Shown piece after piece: positions 1-13,200 of a DNA stretch of 64,000 nt (positions within the stretch are counted from its first letter, which is position 1; the number at the start of each line of letters is the position of its first letter). Source of the DNA: Marthasterias glacialis. Lineage: Eukaryota > Echinodermata > Asteroidea > Forcipulatida > Asteriidae. Below the pieces are notes generated by a model. It was not told the origin of the DNA. It was given only the letters and a program-made list of their open reading frames with translations, and did no database searches. The stretch covers positions 5,312,352-5,376,351 of the forward strand of contig OU452225.1 in NCBI GenBank assembly GCA_911728455.2, given 5' to 3'. The translations under genes were made by a program, and so were the position numbers.

Positions 1-288
1 CACCTCGTTTAGCAGCCACTGCGTGTATTGTGGCAATTGTTTTTAAAAATAACTTCAGCCGTGAACAAACATTTTAACATGTTTTTGTGCATTTTCTGTA
101 GCGTATGCGACAGTGTTTTTTTATGTTTTTCGTTTCGAAACAACTGTCAACATTCGTTCAAAAAAGAGGGGGGGGGGGGTGAGGCTAGGAATTAAATCTG
201 CTAAAACCGGGCCATACAACTTCACTGATTCATGCGAAAAATTACTATGGATTTTGAAGAATATCAATTTCCGTTGTGTATAATTTAG
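1..288 (+). other. End of intron 1 of copy A
   Basis: No coding sequence. CACCTCGTTTAGCAGCCACT and TGGTGGCAATTG-like sequence match B at 38136-38180, and the TTTTTCGTTTCGAAA stretch matches B near 39345, so the segment continues the duplicated unit. In B the two parts are pushed apart by insertions. A G-run is at 170-179. Confidence 0.55.
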
Positions 289-1211
289 GTGTTTCCGGCA
301 TTGATGATTTCACATGCATCACCAAACCTCGCATCAACTCGTCTCAACAAACATTCATCAAGGGGATTCTTGTTGGTCTGAACGGAAGTCTGTCTTTTGA
401 GAGGACAACATACACAGGCACCAGTAACAGGTCTTCGCCCCTCAACCTACAGGCAAACACCGCACAAGGAACTCAAGGACCTAATGGATATACGCATATC
501 TCCACACTAGATATGCCGGCCTCTCGTGGGGTTCAAAGGATCGGTGTGTTTGCTTGCAGTTTAGGGAACAAAGCCGGCAATGTCAGTATAGAAACTGTCA
601 TCATGAGTTCAACAGGTAGGCCTAATTGGGGAAAACAAAAACATGTCTGCGGGGAAATTCTTATGAATTTGACACAAGCACCTTAGTCACAATGATTTGA
701 TTTGAATCAGGCCAATACTACAATTCAGTGGCTTGGATCCAGCCCCTAAGTTATATAGTTTTCAATTCTTAGATTTAATATATGGGGCTAAATTATACAA
801 AAAAGTACAACATTTACGGGCGAAGAACAAAAAGCTTGATGGTAACTTGGAATGTATCAAATTGGTATCCTAAAACTCAACCTCCTTTAAATCATATATA
901 GGCCGTTACAGGTATCTGTTTTTATATTTTGTTTTTTGTTGCTTTAATCCTTAAAGCTCATCTTCTGCCATCATTTGTAAGCAAGACTGTGGACCTCGGT
1001 GATAATGTAACACTCAGCGTCAAGTCTATGAGTCCGTCGCTAAATGAGACCCGCTGGAGAAAGAATGGCAACCAGCCTCTCGAAAAGCTGGATGGCTCCA
1101 TGGTTTTGAATGTTGCGAACGCCAACGTTAATGATAGCGGTATCTACGAGTGTCATTATCAACACCATCGTGGCAAAGGAATCCAAGCATTTTTTAAACT
1201 AATAGTTAGAG
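289..1211 (+). CDS. Tie: Copy A exons 2-3: two Ig-like domains
   Basis: Exon 289-615 (109 codons, phase 1-1) has Cys in FTCITKPR and again in GVFACSLGN, a spacing fitting a divergent Ig fold like Tie Ig1. Exon 957-1211 (85 codons, phase 1-1) is the Ig2 equivalent: [13 protein letters not shown], then RWRKNG with the core Trp, then [10 protein letters not shown], ending in FKLIVRG. The B-strand cysteine position is Val (TLSV), so the usual Ig disulfide cannot form although the F-strand Cys remains. Intron 616-956 holds nothing I recognise. Confidence 0.8.
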
Positions 1212-4200
1212 GTACACAATAATTTCAAAAATGATTGAATTTCGTATGACATTTCTTTTAAACTTTGATTTACCCTTTAGCAATAAACTACACGAACAGA
1301 AAAACATGAATACATCCAGAGAATCTGTTTGAATCTCCTTTTGTAAGTGTCCATTGGAAACATCTGATACTAAAAAGTCATTTTTTTTTGTTGTTGTTCA
1401 TGCGGGGTTCGAATTTTAATCGTTTACAGAAACACGATCTTGTATCACTTACACAAACGGATTTACAAGTAACGAGACAGTTGAGGGCCAATTGTCAAAT
1501 ATTATCACAAAGTAGTCCTTAAGCATTTATAACATTATGAATCCCCGTCTGCATAACCAATATGGTGTATTCAGAGAGTTCCTCCACTGGCCCCTTTATT
1601 ATTTTAGGTACATTTTTTAAACATTCGGAATAAGCTATGAAATCCCAATTTATCAACTAGCACAATTTTTTTTCTGTTTGTATATAAGGATGCCAACGAG
1701 ATAAATGGAATTTAACTGACTGTGCTAGTGATTGCCCGATTTGTCTTAATGGCGGAGTTTGTGATGACGTCAGTGGCGCCTGTGTCTGTCCACCTGGTTT
1801 CAGCGGGAAAACGTGTCAAAAATGTCAGTGAGAGTAAAAAAAAAAAAAAAAAAAAAAAAAAACACCGATTGATTTCTAAAACGAAAAAGCACACAAACAA
1901 ATTGTTAATTTTACTCTTTAAAATAAAGTTTGTTTTATTCAAAAATAGCTACAAAAGTTCTTCTTGTTACAACACAGTACTTGGACCAAACCGATTTGGA
2001 CAAAATGGCAGTCTCCGCTGTGATTCTGTACTCCAAGCTGACGGTACTGCGTGCGGAGGAATGTTGTTCTGTTTACCAGATCCATACGGCTGCAGTTGCG
2101 CTGCCGGATACCAAGGACTCAATTGCACAGAAGGTAGATATCATCCCAAAACCATACAACTACAAACATTGAAAATATGCTCGTTTTCGATTGAGTGTCT
2201 TGTGGTTTTTTTTCTCTTTCTGATAACGTTACACATTATATTGTTTCTACAGTCGTTGCCGTTTCCAGCATTTGAATCAAATAATATATTTAAGTCCCCG
2301 CATGAACTGGAGTTTGCCAACCATAGATAGTTTTTGTCGGATTGACGATGATCAAAGTCATACGAACATAATTGCTTTTGATAGTTCTGAAATATATACA
2401 ATCTCCAAAATTGGCCCAAGGACAATTATTCAATTCACACAAATTACAGCTTGTGGAGATGGAATGTACGGCGCAGACTGTGCTCAGACCTGTCACTGCG
2501 CGGATGGGGTATCGTGTAATGGAACAACAGGTCAATGTGAGGGTGACTGTGCACCAGGATATACTGGGGTTAACTGTCAAGGTATGAAGACAAAATCACC
2601 GCATTATCTAAAATGTACTCAATATATTATTGTCACTGCCTGGAAAAGTGTCAACATAAAGTTATGTGTTGCTATGTAAGAGCGGTATGGGTGGCGTGTG
2701 CGTAAGCCTATCAGGCACCGTTTTTCATAAAACAGCAGTTTGTTAAAGTGTTTTGCACCTTTTTGTGGACGATATTCATTACGTTTTTGGCGTCTCTTGG
2801 ACCAGGCTGAAGTGAGCACACAATTAGGCCCACACCAAATTTGTTGCTAGCACATTATGTGTTTTATCAAATACCGCTAACGACCGTCACCCACAGTACG
2901 TACAGTCTTCTGTTGATGCAATGATAACGGTTATGTTCACATTTGCAGAGTGACCTGACACTGTTCGTTGCAATGCCCAAGTCGCACATTAGCACTTAGA
3001 AAAAACATTAAGAACAAATAGTATCTTTTGAATGGCGTATGACAGAACATGGGCCTAGTGACATTTTTAACAAAAGTTATCAAGAATTTCCATATAGTTT
3101 CTATGTACAAAAGTGTCAGTGAACTCTAAGGTTTCTGAAAATAGGTTTGCTGACGTCATCACATATTAAAGCGCTTTAGTGAGAGGTTTCATTTCTAAAA
3201 CTAAACTGGACATTGATTTTCACATTGGGACAGTATTGTTACAATATTGGGACTGTCACGACCTATAACAGTCGTTTAATTTTGTTTTGCTATAAAAACA
3301 CAAACACAATTCTAGTTATTATTGCACTTGATTGCACAGAAGGTATAGTATTAACTAATGAGCTTGTTTTTAAAGTAGTTTGTTATGTTGATTTCAGTGA
3401 CTGATTAGTTATTATTTCTTTCGACTGTTTTGTTTATTATGTTTGTCTCTACGACCCTCAACTTACTAATTAACCAAGTTACACTTATCGTCAAGAGAAG
3501 GGGTTTTCCCGGTGTTTCTGGCAGTGGCTGCTGAATGCACCGCAACAGTCTTTGTAAGCACCCAAGGTGCTATAAAAATGTAATTTCTTACTTTTGCCTT
3601 TACCTTTAGGGGCTCCTAAATTTAAGCTTAACTGGATTATAAAAAAAACAAATATATATTGATGCTTTTTAAGGATGTGCTGACGGTAATTGTTGCGCCA
3701 ATTCTTCTCAGACTTGTCATTTCGAAGATGGAGTATCAGGTCAATGCTACGGGAACTGTGAATTAGGATACACTAAAGATACACCAAACAATCTTTCTGT
3801 TAAAGCTTAACGTATTAATTGCACACACTTCACTGATCTATAAGTTTTATTTTGTTTTAAAAGTGTGTGCTGCTTTGAAGTTTGGAGTTAACTGTTCTGA
3901 GAGTTGTGAACCCGGGTACACTGGAGAAAACTGTACAGGTAGGTTGATTACGTTTGTTCATTTACAAGGAGAATGCTCATACAGTGTGGACACTGGAGAT
4001 AGCAGATTATCCCTATATGAATAAATCAAGGAGTACGACGCCCCGAACAATCTTCGCTCATTTCTCAGGGTCTACTCTGTCCATATCCCCTCCGCAAAAA
4101 AAAAAAAAATAAATAAATAAAAAAATAAAAAATAAAAAAAAATAAAAAAAAAAATAAAATGATCAATAATACTTCAAATGTACATCACCGAAACTATAGA

Positions 4201-7200
4201 AACGTCAATCCAATCACATCACAAACTCTCCCGCACTTGAACAATTCCAAACTCAAACCTCATGAGACTCACTTGTTTTGCCCAATAAGCACTTACAGTT
4301 TTTTTTTGTAATAAGCGCCATACAAAAACTGGTGATTATTATATCACTATTTGGAGGCAGCATCCATACTACTTTTTATTGATCACAGTCTTTTATGTAA
4401 GTTTCACATCGATTTGTATATCGGATTAAAATGATTATTCCTACTATTAATCCTACCCTGTTGATAACTTTTATTTTTAGACAAATGTCTCAACTATCGC
4501 AATATGTCATCTTGCAATACTACGTGTACAGCATCAATAGATGAAGGTAAGGTTTGTGCTTCTTTGTAAAATGGCAGCTGGCATTTGATATGTGTGTATT
4601 TTGAGTGTTCTTTTAAAGGTACAATACATGATTGGTATTCATGCGAACAAATGTGACTCAGCCTGTGTAAATGAGACACTTTGAGGTAAAAATTAAGTCA
4701 AAATTTCATCATGTAGGGCATCTCCCAAAGATTAAAAAGACACCACACTAACTTCTACAGAGTTGACTGTTCTGGATTAGAACCGTAAACTCTGTAGAGG
4801 TCAATGTGGTGTCATTTTAATCCTTTGAAGATGCCCTACATGATGAAATTGAAATTTACACTTTAACCTCAAAGTGTCTCACTCACACAGGCTGAGTCAC
4901 AAATGTTCATACTAATATCAGGCCGAAAGCTTACTGATTTTGAAGTTCATACCAGTACCACTCTTTCATAAAAATATTCCTGTCTGAAAAAAAAAAATTC
5001 AAAGTCGAGAAAATAGAATTTGAAAACCGTCATTATTTTAATTTTGGTTGTAACAATCAAAATTAAGGACAATATTTACATGCTGAAAAGTGTGCGTGGT
5101 TTTTCATTATTTTCTCCTGACTCGGACGATGGATTGAACCCACATTTTCATAGGTTTTTCTTTCTTCATGTATCACAGAAGTATAAAACACTGCGCTATT
5201 AGCTTTATTAATCCTATATTTTACCTTACAATAAGCGTATGCATTCTGTAGCCTCCGATACAACATTGGGTATGTCAGGGAATACTTGCTGATGCTTGTC
5301 GACCTTTGTCTTGACACAACTAGTAACTCAATCAAATGAGACGCACTAAAACCAGAACGATTAAACTTTAATGTGATAACAACTTCTTGACACCACTAAC
5401 TAATTGTTTTCCTCCGTTAAACGACAATTTTTCTCCAACTGTATGCTAAGCTGACATATGGGTTACTGTATGTGAAATGGTTTTACTTGAAGTCACAAGT
5501 GATGCGAAGTGGCAAAGTGGTTTAACTGTATATCAAAACATACAAAATAAACCTGATAAATTTGCCAAAAATTGTCAAACAAGTAATGACTTTACTTAAA
5601 GTCTTAACCAAAATCTGAAAACAGCTTTAGTTTTCTGTGCATAAAACTCACGTGGCTTAATAACTTCAAAGACTTTGGCCCCAAAACACAAGTCCCAATC
5701 CCATTTTACATAACAACAGATTTTACATTCCCACACTGTTAAAATTGCCCTCTGTTGAATGAGTGGGAAAACTAAGTACGAAAATCTAAAACGTTGCTTA
5801 ATATTCAAACTTAAACTTAGAGATTCTAAACGCTACAAATTCAAATCAAACAATTGATCAATCAACTATTAAAGAAAAACGTGCTAAACTAAAATTGAGT
5901 AATAGTGTAGTTATTAGTTACATGGAAGACTTGCTTTGTATTCATAACTTACAATGTTTCATGCCAAAAGTTGTTTATCGGGTTGTTGGATTGTTTGGTT
6001 GTTTGTTTGTTTGTTTTTTGTTTTGTTTTGTTTTTTTAATATTTTTTCTTCTTCTTAAATTCGGCTCCAGGGTTGTAGGCAAACAATCCAAAGCTCATGC
6101 CATGGCTGCAATTACCTCATTTACACAAATCGGAGGACTGGTTTTAGGGCTGTTAAATGGAATGACCTGTTACAAACGATAGGAAATACGATGTAAACAC
6201 AATGGTAATCTTTCTGCATACACAAACAAACCAGTCCAACATTTTCACGACGTGATCCCGTCCATTTCATTCATAAAAGGACAACAATTCCTCTGTTGTC
6301 CAATAAGCATACATGGCGTCACACACGTGTTTCCCCAAATATTGCTTGGCCTGGGAATGCCCCGTGACACAAGCAAGTGACCCGCTCGTTGCCAACGTTT
6401 ACCCGAAGGTCTTGATTGTAGATTCAAGACCAGCCTGTGGGGACGTGCTTGGCCACGTCTTGGAGTCGCACTTGCGTGCAAAATAATGACGTCATCGTCC
6501 GTGGAGTGCTGCCCAATCAGCTGCCGGGAACGATCGTCTGCATGCCCGATGGGGTTTACATAAAATTCAATTTACAGTCACCAGAAAGGATCGTGAATTT
6601 TCATCTATGTTATCCATTTTCAATTTCAAAAGATTTTCATACTTCAGTAGAGAATAACGAAGAGAGAAACCTCAACATTTCAGATAGTTTTCATGTCTTA
6701 GTAAATCACAATTGAAATGTCTGGAGAAATTACAGAGAAAAGCACTCTGCATCATCCTAACAATTGGTTTTTGTAGTACTAAGTCTTTCAGTGAAATTTA
6801 CTCCCAGTTTGGTTTGTCACCTGTTTCTGTTCGACTTGAACAATTTTTACTAAATTTGGCAAATCACTGCTAAGTTCAAACAACCTCAGACACTTGCTCC
6901 ACCAACAAGAAATAACAATCTCAGGAACAAAAACAAACTTTGCTCAATCAAGTGTAGAACCAACAGGTATAAAACAGCCCAATTCCTTCTCCAACTACAC
7001 TCATCAATAGTTGACTGTTTTTTCAGCTTTAGTTTGTCTAAGGGGCCCATGAAGAATTTTTTTGTCACGGAACATTTTTGTGGCTTAATATATGGTTTGA
7101 AATTAACAAAACATAGTATTGACTATTTTGATGTGTCTGCATGCGTTAATACATTTTAATTGAACCCCGAAAATGTGTGCCATCTGATTGCTCAATGATC

Positions 7201-10200
7201 CATGACGTAGGCTGTGGTAAAACATTTCAAAGACGGCTCTGGTGCCGAGTGGTCAACAATGCATTGTATGTTATTGTCACACACATGACCCTGGTCAGCC
7301 GTTCCACTGTCTACGTCACAGATTTTATGTTAATGAGGAAGGGTGGGCGGAGCACGACATCCCCTAATTTTAGGAATCGTTATTTCTACGATTAATACGC
7401 ATGTAAAAAAAAATGTGAAAAAAGTAAAGATATACTATAATAGGCATACTTTATTTTTTTAACCAATACAAAAAATAAAATAATTCATGGGACCTTTAAG
7501 GAGCTGGACTCCAAGTTATATGTTCTTGTCTTTTACCTTTGTCCTCTTGCTTATTGTACATAACACTTTTTGAATAAATGTATTTTTGTTTTAGTTTTAT
7601 TATTCGTTGTATATCCATATATTTGTTTTTATTTACCTACAATTCTCGGAGCTCGGGTCTAACACGTCGTTGACCATCGATGTAAAAAAGAAGTTGAGGA
7701 ACCCCACTATGAATTCCAAGCCGTTTCCAATAGAGACATGATGAGTGAACGTAAACGATATTTTATGTATATTTTTATTATACTTCTGCTATGTTAAAAA
7801 CAAATGTTTTCCAAAGTCACTATATTTATGCTAGGGAAACTTTTCGGTCGTGGTTGTTGAAAGTCTGTTTAAATAGTGATGTCCCGAATGTTCCCTGGAT
7901 ATGTTTACGTAAGTTTTGGGTAATGGGACAACGACACTTTGTAAACCAGTGACCGATATTGCGCGGAAGTCTTTTTCCAAAACATGTGCAGGGTATCAGT
8001 CAATATCAGCCGCTTGTCGACAATGGTCGCTCTACAACCTTGGCATGATTTACGTGACGTTCTTCGTGCGCGGGATGCAAAGTTATTGGGTCACCGGTTG
8101 TCTTAATAATAGTTTGCAGGTTTCTGTATTTTGTTTGTTTGTTTGAACAATGTGTTTATGGCACCTTGTGCTTTCTTACCAACGATCTTTCTGTAAAAAT
8201 ATGCAATTAGATCTATTCTTTGAAATTAATATGTCTCCGTACAAGCCGCCTGGTGTATAAGCTGCAGGACACTTTTTGAGGCCCACAATCAACGTATAAA
8301 CATCGGCTTATACACCGAAATTTACTGCATTTCAAATGTTGCGCGCGATTTTGTTTTTGACTCCAGATTCTGACTTTTCACCGGCCCAGCCCCATCGCTC
8401 ATCTGGGGATGACATCAGTTCAGTCAAACCTACTATCTCATGGCAGCCAGTTCTTTGCCCAACAAATGGAGCTAACATTGTGAACTACGTCATGAGGATC
8501 ACTCGGAGAGACAGTTACATAACAGAGACTCGACATGTTGAGGGTATCAGTGCCGACATTACTTTGTCTCCCTGCTTGGAATATGGAATAAGCGTAGCTG
8601 CGCAAACAACTAAAGGCATCGGGCGTCACAGTTTTGAGCTACTTTTTTCAACTGGAAAAAAAGGTAAAACCAAAAGTAATTGTAGACTCTCCTCATAGTT
8701 CGATTTGTCCATATACAATATTCCATTCAAACAATACTTTAAAATATCCATTAGGGCCGGATATAATCTACAGGTAACTTGAATGCCATCTGAAAATTTT
8801 TCGGACAAAAGATATATTCTTTTCCACTAACCCTTTTGACCACTAAATTACGATATTTGGTTAATAAAGGGAAACAACATGACTAATCTCGGTCCTTCAG
8901 AAGGCTTTTTATTAAATGAGCTTTTCGTTTTCTCCAAATTATGTACACTTAAATCCCACATGTTTTACGTTAAAAACGCAGCAACCACTAAACCAAGTCT
9001 ATACATGAGTCTGTAGTTTCTGATGTATATTTAATACATGGAACCTGGAACACCTACCTTTTGTTCAGCAACTTTAAATTCGGTTCCATCACATTTCAAT
9101 ATGATGGCATTCACATAAAGATATTTTACTTGTGATTTTTCATCAATAGCTTACTTTTTGCTCTTTGACATGAACCTAACAGTGTTTATCGTTGCCAAAT
9201 GTGAACATCGACTGAGATTTGACAAACATTTCACTTTAAGCCAGGCTCACTTAAAACACAAACTGGCTCTATAACAATTACCAAAAGCCCCTGGGAAATG
9301 GGCAGCATTAAAAGAAAAGTGTTAATGAACAAACATGACTTGCTCTTTGCAATATCTTATGTAAGGTCTCCGAAATATAAGCCAAACCCCGGCGCTTACA
9401 GAAGATGCGCGCTTGCGTGATTTGATGACTTGTAAATATTCACATATAAAAACAGGCGTAACAATCATTCGTTAAATATTGATTAATTTACGTTTCAGCC
9501 CCGGATATGGTTACGAACTTAACAGTCAACCCCGTGGACCACAATAAACTGGACGTATCATGGACAGCCCCTGGGAAAGACTCGGACAATCCTTGCCTCG
9601 CCACTGGCTACCTGGTGACCTATGACCTACTCAACATTGAGCAATGTCAGAGGGTCAATGAGCTAATCGGTTCATTAAGTACCACAAACACTGCAATCAC
9701 TATCAACGGACTTAAAGCATATTCTACGTACAGAGTAAACGTAACATCGACAAATGAAGCTGGAAATGGTGAAATAGTCTCTGTCATAGTGACTACAGGA
9801 CAAACAAGTGAGTAATGATACAACATTCAGCCATCTCCCCCCCTTTTTTTTTTACCAAAATCAATCATGTTTAGCGCCTTTTTACCAGATCATATTTTAT
9901 TGTTTTTCTCTTTTTTTCTTTGACCCATTACATTACTTGACACATCTGATGCCAACAAGCAGTGTATTGTATGAAGCAGTTACTAGCAACTCGACTTTGA
10001 ATAACATTGCTTTAATCCAGCGATGTCTTTATGCTTTAGAATACTCTTAAATAAATTGATATTTGATAATTCGACCCAACTTTTGTCTCCATAGAGTTTT
10101 AACGACTGCAAAATAAGGGACAAATTTGAAAGGTTTCGTTTAGAAAGGACATAAATATTGAGCACAAATTTGTTGTTTTATCATTTATAGAACTAGCTGC

Positions 10201-13200
10201 ACCTGTAATCAACGCCGATGTTTACTCAAGCGATTCAAGTCTTACATTCTCTTGGTATCCTGCTCCTTGTGGTTCTAGAGGTGGTAATATTACACGCTAT
10301 CAGTATGACTTCCATCGAAGTGACCAAAGAAGTCATAACAAAAGCTACACCTATTCAAACATTTTTATGTTTGAGGGTTTATCACCGTGTACGTCTTATT
10401 CATTCAGAGTAAGGGCCATTACCCCTAAAGACGCCAAGTCAGAGTGGACCAATGTGATACATCAAAATACATCAGAAATTGGTAAGAATTGTGACATCGA
10501 ATTGTACATGATAGCAACAGTTTATGTTTTACCCATTTCCACAAAATGGGTGCTCAAGGTCGCCTAACATTATTTATTAATTTATCTATTTTTTTTTGCT
10601 CAGCTGTTAACATACCAGGTTTATCAAACACGGACCATGTTTCAAACAACATATTGGAAACGTATGTTGTTTTTACCTACTACGTCTGACTATGGCGACA
10701 CTCTGTGGTTCACCAAACATACCTGGCGGAACTGGTGGTTCATCCTACTTAATGGTCCGTGTAGGGCATAACCGCTCTCAACACCCGATTGAGAAGTGTT
10801 TTGGGAAGAAAACTAATCATTTAATTTACTTTTCCAGCACCGGGAAGTGTGTCTATGTTAGAAGCGGTCCATTTATCAGCCAATAAACTAAACATATCGT
10901 GGCAAAAACCAAATGACAACAATTGTCGAGTTGATCATTACACGGTTGACACTGAATATACTTTTATTTATACATTTCAGCTAACCGGGCAAAGATTACA
11001 ATTATGTATTCAGAAAAAAATATCCCTATCAAAACTCTATGAATTTGCAGCGCTGGTAGTACAGTCGGCACGATTATTATAGCAATCTCTACCGATACAT
11101 GTACCCGTTAACTTCATTAAGAAGCACTAGTACAATATACGTATGCCCTGACCGCGATTGATATATATATACGGTCGGCCCATAGGACCAAATTTCAGCA
11201 CTCGATGCCACTCAGCCGTGAACATGTTAGGCAATATCATCAAACAGTTAAAATGATAAGACCATAATTAAACTCCGATTACTTTATATTTTGATTTGAA
11301 TGTATTGTATTAGAACCAAGTGGTTCAGCTACTAACTTGAAGGCTACAGTTGTTACCAACAATACCATGAAGTTCTCCTGGGACAAACCAAAATGCGGTC
11401 ACCGCAACGGCAACATAACGACATACCGATACAAACTGATTAATACTGCAAACGGTTACATGACGACAAAAAACACCTCAAGCACATTTGTGGAGTTTAC
11501 AGACCTCGTACCGTTCACGTCTTACAACTTGTTGGTGTCTGCAGTGAATCAGTTTGGTGGTGGTCCTTTTGCATCAATTACGAATAGGACGCTCGAAGGA
11601 AGTAAGTACTGTACTCATTAACACTTTGATCAAATCAGATGAACACTGACGGATTCCAGGTTGATTACTTGGATTTCGCGTTTTAATCGAAGGAGCCGTG
11701 TCTATGTTTTCTCTAAAGACGAAACATACAATAATTATAACAGCCTTCCTCATATAAAATCCTTCTTGGCATAATTTCTGTTTTAACAATTAATCTGCGG
11801 GTCGACATTCCAAATAAAGCACCAGATTCACGTCGTTAGATTCTTAAATTTACAACCGCAGGGTATTGCATCTTATATAAACCGGGGTAACAAACTATAA
11901 CTTTTCTCAAGCTAGTCTCAATGGATTATTAAACTCATAATGGTTGCAATAGATGTTCTCTCCCACGAACAATAAAAAGTATCAGTATGCCTCTTTTTAA
12001 AATTTGGATTACCCGTATCTTCGCAACCAAATGAAAGTTGAGGAGATTTTAGCTTAATGGCTGCCAGAGATAGCAGAAGTAATTTAGGAGCTATTTGGTA
12101 AGCGTCGATCAGCTACCTGGTGGAAAACTTGAATTGGCTTAAATACTATTTGTAAGCCACTTTCAAGCCACACCTGTACTTTTGTGTACGATCATTGAGG
12201 TTCGATGGTAATGTTGTTTATACTCGTAACTGGATTGTAAGTTGAGCAGTAAATCACGTATTGGTTTGCATTCCCGCAGTTCCACCAGCTCCAAACAATG
12301 TCACCTTTCCCAGTACGAGCAGCGACCAGATCATTGTGTCATGGCTTCCTCCCAATCCTCCCCATGGTGACATCATCGGTTATGAGATCCGTTACTGGAA
12401 GACAGAATCTGAAAACTCAACAACCATGAAAGTGAACCAAACATACCAAACAATCGACAACTTGGAAGGATTGATCAGTTATTCTTTTCAGGTAATGAAT
12501 TTAAAGTCTTCGACTGGAACACAAAAAGCTAGGTTAACTGTTCATCAAAGTATAGAGACATTATCACAAGCCTATTTTGGACGTCACAAAGTCCCTCGCA
12601 CGCGCATTCATGTGAGGGAAAGGGACGAGAAAAACAAATCGTCGGAATATGTTCAGCAATATCATACGGTGTGAATAAGTGTAGTTTCACTTTGCGAAAA
12701 CAGCGAAACTGTTCGGGTAAAAACATGCTGTTAATAACTTTGGGAAACAATGGGGGACTTTAAGACGGTCCCTTTTCACAGTTCTCACCAGTAGTATGCA
12801 TGCTCAGAACTATGCGCGCAGCACTGAGCATGTGCGCGCATGCTCAGAAAAGGTCCGTTGTGTCTGCTGTCGCCAGCATCTTAAAAGTCCTCCGATAGGT
12901 GAGTGTGAAGTGACCTCTTTGAGCTTGGAGTAGAACCCCCCCCCCATCCATTTGGGTATACATTTGATACGCTAAGCGTCAGTGGTGACAAACTCGATGC
13001 CGAAAAATGTCCTTTCGACATAAACTCTGAAAATACTTTGTACGACCCAAGAGATCATTACGTCATAAAAGTAATGACTTGAAAACAAATGTCGACATAA
13101 CTCGTTTTCTATCCTTTTTGGTAAGTTTGACCTAATTCCACTCCAAGTCACGCCCACTTCACACAAACTGGCTCCATCGAAGCCCACAGGAAATGCTTTG

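Noticed and set aside
1722..2330. 202-codon open frame spanning exons 4 and 5 of copy A
   Set aside because: It reads through a poly(A) intron run in a frame unrelated to exon 4; only its second half coincides with the real EGF2 exon.
4090..4160. Simple repeat as CRISPR or structured array
   Set aside because: It is only an A-rich (AAAAAT)n tract.
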